A stretch of 8,268 bases of DNA from DASUMP01 sp036277635. Its GTDB lineage: Bacteria; Actinomycetota; Acidimicrobiia; IMCC26256; PALSA-610. Of the stretch, positions 5,176 through 8,268 are shown piece by piece. Position 1 is the first letter of the stretch, and each line of letters opens with the position of its first letter. Below the pieces are notes generated by a model. The model had not been told where the DNA came from. It did no database searches and worked only from the letters and a program-made list of their open reading frames with translations. The stretch lies in assembly GCA_036277635.1 (NCBI GenBank), contig DASUMP010000254.1, positions 1 to 8,268 on the forward strand, written 5' to 3'. A program made the position numbers and the translations under genes.

Positions 5176-6531
5176 TCAGCCCTCGTCCGGGACCCAGTTG
5201 CCGTGGAACCCGAACGGCACGCGGGCCGGGAGGTGCACGGTGGCGACCGGCGCCGCGGCGAAGTCCTGCGCGTCGAGCACGACCACGTCGCACGCGTCAC
5301 GCGTGGCGTCGTGCACGTAGCTGAGCACCCAGCCGTCGTCTTCGGCGGTTGCGCCCGCGCGGGGGACGAACACCGGCTCCATCGCGGCGCGGCCCGGACC
5401 CACGTCGTGGACGTCGGTCGTGATCCGATCGACGTCGTGCTTGAGCAGCGAACCGAGTCGCACTCCGTCGTGTGAGGTCAGGAACTCCGCGCCGTAGCCG
5501 TACCGGTGCCGCCGACCGATGAGTCCTTCGTGCATCCGCGGGAACTCTTGCTCGCGATCGGACAGCAACTCACGACGCACCTTGCCGGCGGCGGGGTCGA
5601 GCGTCCACCGCTCGAGGACCGGCGGCCCTTCGTTCGGACCGCGCACGTCGGCCGCGAACATCTTCGGGTGCACCACGGTGTCGAGCACGACCGTGCCGTC
5701 GCCCGCGTCGTACGCGTTGAGCGGGTGGTACGTGTAGAGCAGCTCGTCGAGCTCGCACCAGCGCACGTCCGCGGCGTCACCGTCGAGCGGCAGCACACCC
5801 ACGCGCGCTCCGTAGTCGGGGTCCCAGCGGTACGGCAGCGGCTGCCCCTGCATCGCGACCTCGAGGTCGAAGGTGACCGGCAGGTCGAAGAGCAACACCT
5901 GGGTCTCGGTGATCGCGCAGTCGTGGACCATCGGCTTGCCCGGCACCGGGACGTCGACGACCTTGCGCACCCGACCGTCGGTGCCGACGACGACGTACTC
6001 GAGGTAGTCCCACTCCCAGTAGTAGACGACGGCGTGGAGCTCGCCGGTCTGCGGATCGCGCTTGGGGTGCGCGGTGAACGAGCCGGGGAGCGAACCGTCG
6101 AAGTTCGAACGCGCGACGGTCTCGAGCTCGTCGGTCAGCTCGACCGGCAGGCCTCCGGCTTCCACGATCGCCCACGTGCGTCCCGCGTGCGCGATCACGT
6201 TCGTGTTCGCGACGTTCGCGCCCATGCCGTGGCGCGGACCCGGGATCTCGGGCCATCCCTTCACGGCGCCGACGATCTCGTCACGCACGAACCGGTTGCG
6301 GTACCACTCGGCGCGCCCGTCGCGGATGCGCAGCCCGTGCACCATCCCGCTGCCGACGAACCAGTGGTGCTGGAGCGGGTCGGCAACCCCGACCGGGTTC
6401 GGTCCGATGCGCAACAGCCGCCCGCTCAGCTCGCGCGGCAGCTCGCCGGTCACCGGCAGGTCGAACGCGGTCACTTCGTCGTCGACGGGCGCGAAGTTGC
6501 CGGCCAGGTACGGGTTCTCGGTCACGGTCAT
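5176..6531 (-). CDS. Carotenoid/stilbene cleavage oxygenase
   Basis: This 451-residue non-heme iron enzyme of the carotenoid cleavage oxygenase family should use O2 to split a conjugated double bond into two carbonyl products. The four iron-ligand histidines are recognisable: H155 (FTAHPKRDPQTGE), H203 (MVHDCAITE), H269 (YTYHPLNAYD) and H443 (GFHGNWVP, almost the C terminus). Likely second-shell acidic residues are E124, E329 (EFPR) and D415; the last position is often Glu in the family. The N-terminal signature HHWFVGSGMVHGLRI (55-69) and WYRNRFVR (76-83) are present. Length fits bacterial members. The ATG at 6531 has AGGAG six bases upstream. It lies 31 bases after tetR and should be in its operon. 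Whether the substrate is a carotenoid, an apocarotenoid or a lignostilbene-like aromatic is not decidable here. No carotenoid biosynthesis genes are nearby. Confidence 0.95.
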   Translation of the reverse strand: MTVTENPYLAGNFAPVDDEVTAFDLPVTGELPRELSGRLLRIGPNPVGVADPLQHHWFVGSGMVHGLRIRDGRAEWYRNRFVRDEIVGAVKGWPEIPGPRHGMGANVANTNVIAHAGRTWAIVEAGGLPVELTDELETVARSNFDGSLPGSFTAHPKRDPQTGELHAVVYYWEWDYLEYVVVGTDGRVRKVVDVPVPGKPMVHDCAITETQVLLFDLPVTFDLEVAMQGQPLPYRWDPDYGARVGVLPLDGDAADVRWCELDELLYTYHPLNAYDAGDGTVVLDTVVHPKMFAADVRGPNEGPPVLERWTLDPAAGKVRRELLSDREQEFPRMHEGLIGRRHRYGYGAEFLTSHDGVRLGSLLKHDVDRITTDVHDVGPGRAAMEPVFVPRAGATAEDDGWVLSYVHDATRDACDVVVLDAQDFAAAPVATVHLPARVPFGFHGNWVPDEG

Positions 6532-6537
6532 GGTGCA

Positions 6538-6542
6538 CTCCT
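6538..6542 (-). promoter_or_regulatory. Ribosome binding site of the oxygenase gene
   Basis: AGGAG (minus strand) lies six bases before the ATG at 6531, in the 31-base gap after tetR. It fixes the start and rules out the open upstream extension, which runs through tetR in another frame. Confidence 0.8.
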
Positions 6543-6562
6543 GGAGATCGGTCGGATCGGGA

Positions 6563-7204
6563 TCACGACGGCGGGAACGGTCGCCCACCGAGATCGGTGT
6601 CCGGGGAGACGGGAGGGAGGTCGATGAGTCGCATCGCCACCGCGAGCTGCGCGTGCAGATGCTCGTTCTCGGTGACGACCGCCAGCGCGCCCTGCAGCGA
6701 CAGGTCGGCGATGCCGTGCACGAGGGCCCACAGCGCGCCGGCGAGCTGGGCGCCGTCCTCATCGGCGCGCCAGCCGTCGGCCCGACACTCCTCGACGACG
6801 GCGCGCAGCTGCCCGAACGCCGCGATCCCCTCCGCCGCATACTCGGGGTCGCTCACGTCGAGCACGTCGGGGCGGAACATGAGCGAGAACACCGCGGGCC
6901 GGTTGCGGGCGAACCGCACGTAGCCGGCGGCCGCGCCGGCCAGACGCTCGCGAGGGCCGGCGCCGGCGCCGGCCGCGTCCATCCCGTCGCCCACCGCGGC
7001 CTGCAGGCTGCGAAAGCCGTCGGTCGCCACCGCGGCGAGCAGCGCGGCCAGGCTCGCGAAGTGGCGCAGTGGCGCACCGTGCGACAGGCCGGCGCGGCGG
7101 GCGACCTCCCGCAGCGTGACCCCGGCCGGGCCGAGCTCGGCGACGGCCTCCTCGGCCACCACCAACAAGCGGGCCCGGGTGTCGATCGCGGCGTCGACCT
7201 GCAT
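6563..7204 (-). CDS. TetR-family regulator with WHG-type ligand domain
   Basis: This 213-residue regulator has an N-terminal helix-turn-helix at about residues 28-50 (VTLREVARRAGLSHGAPLRHF). The C-terminal ligand and dimer domain carries W159 and H163-G164 (ALWALVHGIADL), the mark of the WHG TetR subgroup. An Ala-Gly linker (77-84) joins the two. It should repress its own promoter, where two 15-bp dyads lie directly upstream of the ATG, and so control the downstream oxygenase as well. The sequence before the ATG at 7204 (GTCTAC) has no Shine-Dalgarno and follows a plausible -10 by six bases, pointing to a leaderless message. The last 15 residues are Pro-rich and probably disordered. The inducer is unknown; a substrate or product of the oxygenase is the natural guess. 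Confidence 0.93.
   Translation of the reverse strand: MQVDAAIDTRARLLVVAEEAVAELGPAGVTLREVARRAGLSHGAPLRHFASLAALLAAVATDGFRSLQAAVGDGMDAAGAGAGPRERLAGAAAGYVRFARNRPAVFSLMFRPDVLDVSDPEYAAEGIAAFGQLRAVVEECRADGWRADEDGAQLAGALWALVHGIADLSLQGALAVVTENEHLHAQLAVAMRLIDLPPVSPDTDLGGRPFPPS
6955..6974. repeat. 20-bp perfect GC palindrome in the tetR linker
   Basis: GGCCGGCGCCGGCGCCGGCC is self-complementary and consists of GCCGGC units encoding the Ala-Gly linker of TetR. It is a slippage-prone microsatellite-like stretch. Its palindromy follows from the repeat unit, so a binding role is not implied. Confidence 0.6.
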
Positions 7205-7219
7205 GTAGACAGTGTCTAC
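7205..7219. promoter_or_regulatory. TetR operator O1
   Basis: GTAGACA-G-TGTCTAC is a perfect 15-bp dyad immediately before the tetR ATG. It covers the presumed -10 (7211-7216) and transcription start. Its half sites recur in O2 21 bp away. Confidence 0.75.
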
Positions 7220-7239
7220 GATCGTGTAGACACTGTCAA
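7211..7239 (-). promoter_or_regulatory. Promoter of tetR-oxygenase
   Basis: A consensus -35 TTGACA (minus strand, 7239-7234) is followed after 17 bases by GACACT (7216-7211) as a weak -10. Six bases then lead to the tetR ATG, giving a predicted leaderless start. The -35 contains the TGA stop of the upstream AhpD-like gene. Confidence 0.55.
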
Positions 7240-7240
7240 C
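7226..7240. promoter_or_regulatory. TetR operator O2
   Basis: GTAGACA-C-TGTCAAC repeats O1 with one changed half-site base and a different central base. It starts exactly 21 bp from O1, about two helical turns, so two dimers would sit on the same face of the DNA. It overlaps the -35 box and the stop codon of the upstream gene. Confidence 0.7.
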
Positions 7241-7745
7241 CAGAAATCGCGGTCCCGTCGTCGACGTCAGGGGTCGGCACCTCGAGCACGGGCATCTCGG
7301 CGGGCGCGCCGAAGGCGACCGCGGCCTTGGAGAAGGCGACCGCGGTGGTGACCGTCGCAGTGAGCTCGACGATCTCGGCCGGGGTGAACTCGACGAGCAG
7401 CGCGGCGCGCAGCTCGTCGTCGAGACCCTTCGGATCCGTGATCAGCACGTCGGCGTAGCGGATGGCGAGCTTCCAGCGATCGGGCAGCTCGGTGTCCTCG
7501 TAGCCGTCGGCGATGAGGGCGACGAAGTCTTCGCTCAAGCCGCCCGCCCGCGCACCCGCGAAGCGCAGGTTCTTGCAGATGCCGCAGCCGGTGACGCGCG
7601 CGTTGCGCAGCCGCCCGACTTCTTTCGTCGGCTGGTCGAGCACGCCGTGCGACCAGAGCGTGCCGTAGTACCGGTTGAACCCGGCGAACAGGTCGGCGCG
7701 GTGATCGAACGGCGTCGCACCACCCGGCGGGATGTCCAGTCGCAC
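7236..7745 (-). CDS. AhpD-like / carboxymuconolactone decarboxylase-family protein with CxxC
   Basis: This 169-residue, all-helical protein belongs to the AhpD-like superfamily. Members include peroxidase partners that use a CxxC pair and decarboxylases without it. The core motif RLRNARVTGCGIC (residues 45-57) carries C54 and C57, so a thiol-redox activity is possible. The histidine that follows the CxxC in AhpD is arginine (R61) here, so classic AhpD chemistry is not assured. FNRYYGTLW near the N terminus is shared with the neighbouring upstream paralogue. It starts with GTG at 7745, four bases after GAGGAGG. It follows the paralogue by 25 bases, and its stop codon lies inside the tetR promoter. 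The role is unknown; a part in handling reactive or oxidised products is a guess from context. Confidence 0.88.
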   Translation of the reverse strand: MRLDIPPGGATPFDHRADLFAGFNRYYGTLWSHGVLDQPTKEVGRLRNARVTGCGICKNLRFAGARAGGLSEDFVALIADGYEDTELPDRWKLAIRYADVLITDPKGLDDELRAALLVEFTPAEIVELTATVTTAVAFSKAAVAFGAPAEMPVLEVPTPDVDDGTAISG

Positions 7746-7749
7746 GAGT

Positions 7750-7756
7750 CCTCCTC
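7750..7756 (-). promoter_or_regulatory. Ribosome binding site for the GTG start at 7745
   Basis: GAGGAGG (minus strand) lies four bases before GTG 7745-7743, which supports that non-ATG start. It falls in the 25-base gap after the upstream AhpD-like gene. Confidence 0.7.
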
Positions 7757-7770
7757 GGAAGCCCCGGTCG

Positions 7771-8268
7771 CTACGGCAGCGAGCCGGCGGTCGGGGACGG
7801 GATGGGGGCGTCGATGATCTCGTCGTCCGGATCGGCGCCGAGCGCGGTGCGGAACCGCGCGAGCGCGTCGAACATGGCGACGCAGAGCACGAACGCGGAA
7901 ATCTGCGGAGCGGTCAGGTGTTCGCGGAGCGCGTCGAACTCGCGGTCGCGCAGCTCGTGCGGGTCGAGCGCGTACTGCTCGGCGAACCCGATCGCGGCGC
8001 GCTCGACCGGCGAGAACTCCGGCGCGCTCGGCCACCGCGACAGCGCGGCGATCTGGGCGGCCGTGGGACCGGCCTCGCCGGCGCCGAACCGGACCCTCGC
8101 CTCGCCGGTCGCGCCGACGACCTGCGCGATCCGCAACCGGGCGAGCTCGAGGAGCGCGGGGTCGAGGTCGCCGTCGGTCCACAGCGAGCCGTAGAACTCC
8201 CGGAAGCGCGCGTACGCGTCGGGGATCAGTCCGAACACCTCGTCGAGCGCGGTCTCGCCCGGCGCGCG
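7771..8268 (-). CDS. AhpD-like paralogue lacking the CxxC cysteines (partial, runs off the window)
   Basis: The frame is open from TAG at 7771-7773 to the right edge, giving about 165 visible residues. A GTG at 8238 could start it. The preceding residues (GETALDE) join smoothly to VFGLIPDAYARFREFYGSLW, so the true start is probably beyond the window. It resembles the next gene in the order FYGSLW, then ELARLRIAQVVG, then a helical C-terminal half. Where the neighbour has CGIC it has ATGE, so both redox cysteines are missing and it cannot act as a thiol peroxidase. It may be a structural or substrate-binding partner of the CxxC protein, or a decarboxylase- or isomerase-like member of the same fold. 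The product is not identified beyond the superfamily. Confidence 0.8.
   Translation of the reverse strand, partial: RAPGETALDEVFGLIPDAYARFREFYGSLWTDGDLDPALLELARLRIAQVVGATGEARVRFGAGEAGPTAAQIAALSRWPSAPEFSPVERAAIGFAEQYALDPHELRDREFDALREHLTAPQISAFVLCVAMFDALARFRTALGADPDDEIIDAPIPSPTAGSLP

Larger units (their letters stand above)
5057..5205. repeat. Imperfect direct repeat of the oxygenase 3' end
   Basis: Bases 5057-5075 and 5187-5205 match at 17 of 19 positions, 130 bases apart. The right copy encodes HGNWVP at the end of the oxygenase, including its fourth iron-binding histidine. The left copy, in the spacer after the stop and in another frame, reads HDNWVP. It may be a relic of a partial duplication or an older 3' end, or a coincidence. 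Confidence 0.35.

Noticed and set aside
4983..5300. Small minus-strand open frame of 105 codons spanning the oxygenase 3' end and the spacer
   Set aside because: It runs through the terminator hairpin and the G-rich tract out of frame with the oxygenase and has no ribosome binding site. Only its short NWVP segment is of interest and is listed as a repeat.
3321..5324. Very long plus-strand open frame (667 codons) antisense to the MFS and marR genes
   Set aside because: Its composition is Arg/Glu/Asp/His-rich with no recognisable domain, the usual result of reading GC-rich codons antisense. The opposite strand carries clear MFS and MarR proteins with proper starts.
5506..6627. Plus-strand open frame of 373 codons antisense to the oxygenase
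   Set aside because: Composition is typical of an antisense shadow and there is no ribosome binding site or domain. The oxygenase reading has all four iron ligands.
6532..6840. N-terminal extension of the oxygenase into the tetR gene
   Set aside because: The extra residues are low complexity, and the ATG at 6531 has a well-spaced AGGAG and a normal family N terminus.

Overview
The window is densely coding, very GC-rich bacterial DNA with short spacers and no RNA genes, CRISPR arrays, insertion sequences or phage genes. Gene content and style suggest a free-living high-GC actinobacterium. The indicators are a FadD-type acyl-CoA synthetase, an actinobacterial-looking carotenoid oxygenase, small MarR and TetR regulators, GTG starts, and promoters whose -10 box sits 6 to 8 bases before the ATG with no Shine-Dalgarno sequence. 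The exact lineage cannot be read from this stretch; an acidimicrobial or related soil or aquatic group is an inference.

Layout. Positions 1-1671 (+ strand) hold the last 21 codons of an unidentified gene, then an AMP-forming acyl-CoA synthetase. It converges on a minus-strand membrane PAS-GGDEF diguanylate cyclase (1679-3094), with only seven bases between the stop codons and a near-perfect dyad over the junction. All further genes lie on the minus strand. A MarR repressor (4526-4969) and an MFS exporter (3234-4529) form a translationally coupled pair (ATGA overlap). They are driven from a 25-bp dyad that contains the likely -10 box of marR. Next, read from the right edge leftwards, come two tandem AhpD/carboxymuconolactone-decarboxylase-like genes (>8268-7771 and 7745-7236), a TetR regulator (7204-6563) and a four-histidine carotenoid/stilbene-type cleavage oxygenase (6531-5176). 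This run ends at a 12-bp GC hairpin followed by a G-quadruplex-type tract.

How the genes may work together. marR-MFS looks like a self-contained, autoregulated efflux unit. The tetR-oxygenase pair appears to have its own promoter. Its TTGACA -35 box overlaps the stop codon of the upstream AhpD-like gene, and two 15-bp TetR-type operators 21 bp apart cover the -35 and -10. The simplest model is that TetR senses a substrate or product of the oxygenase and represses itself and the enzyme. The AhpD-like pair may join the same response by read-through. One member keeps a CxxC redox motif and its neighbour has lost both cysteines. The acyl-CoA synthetase could activate a carboxylic acid, but nothing in the sequence ties it to the oxygenase.

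Most of the window is ordinary accessory metabolism. The parts most worth a second look are the TetR operator pair, the AhpD-like pair with asymmetric cysteine loss, and the predicted leaderless, operator-embedded promoters. Two structural elements also stand out: the hairpin plus G-rich tract after the oxygenase, and a perfect 13-bp inverted repeat inside the end of the MFS gene.
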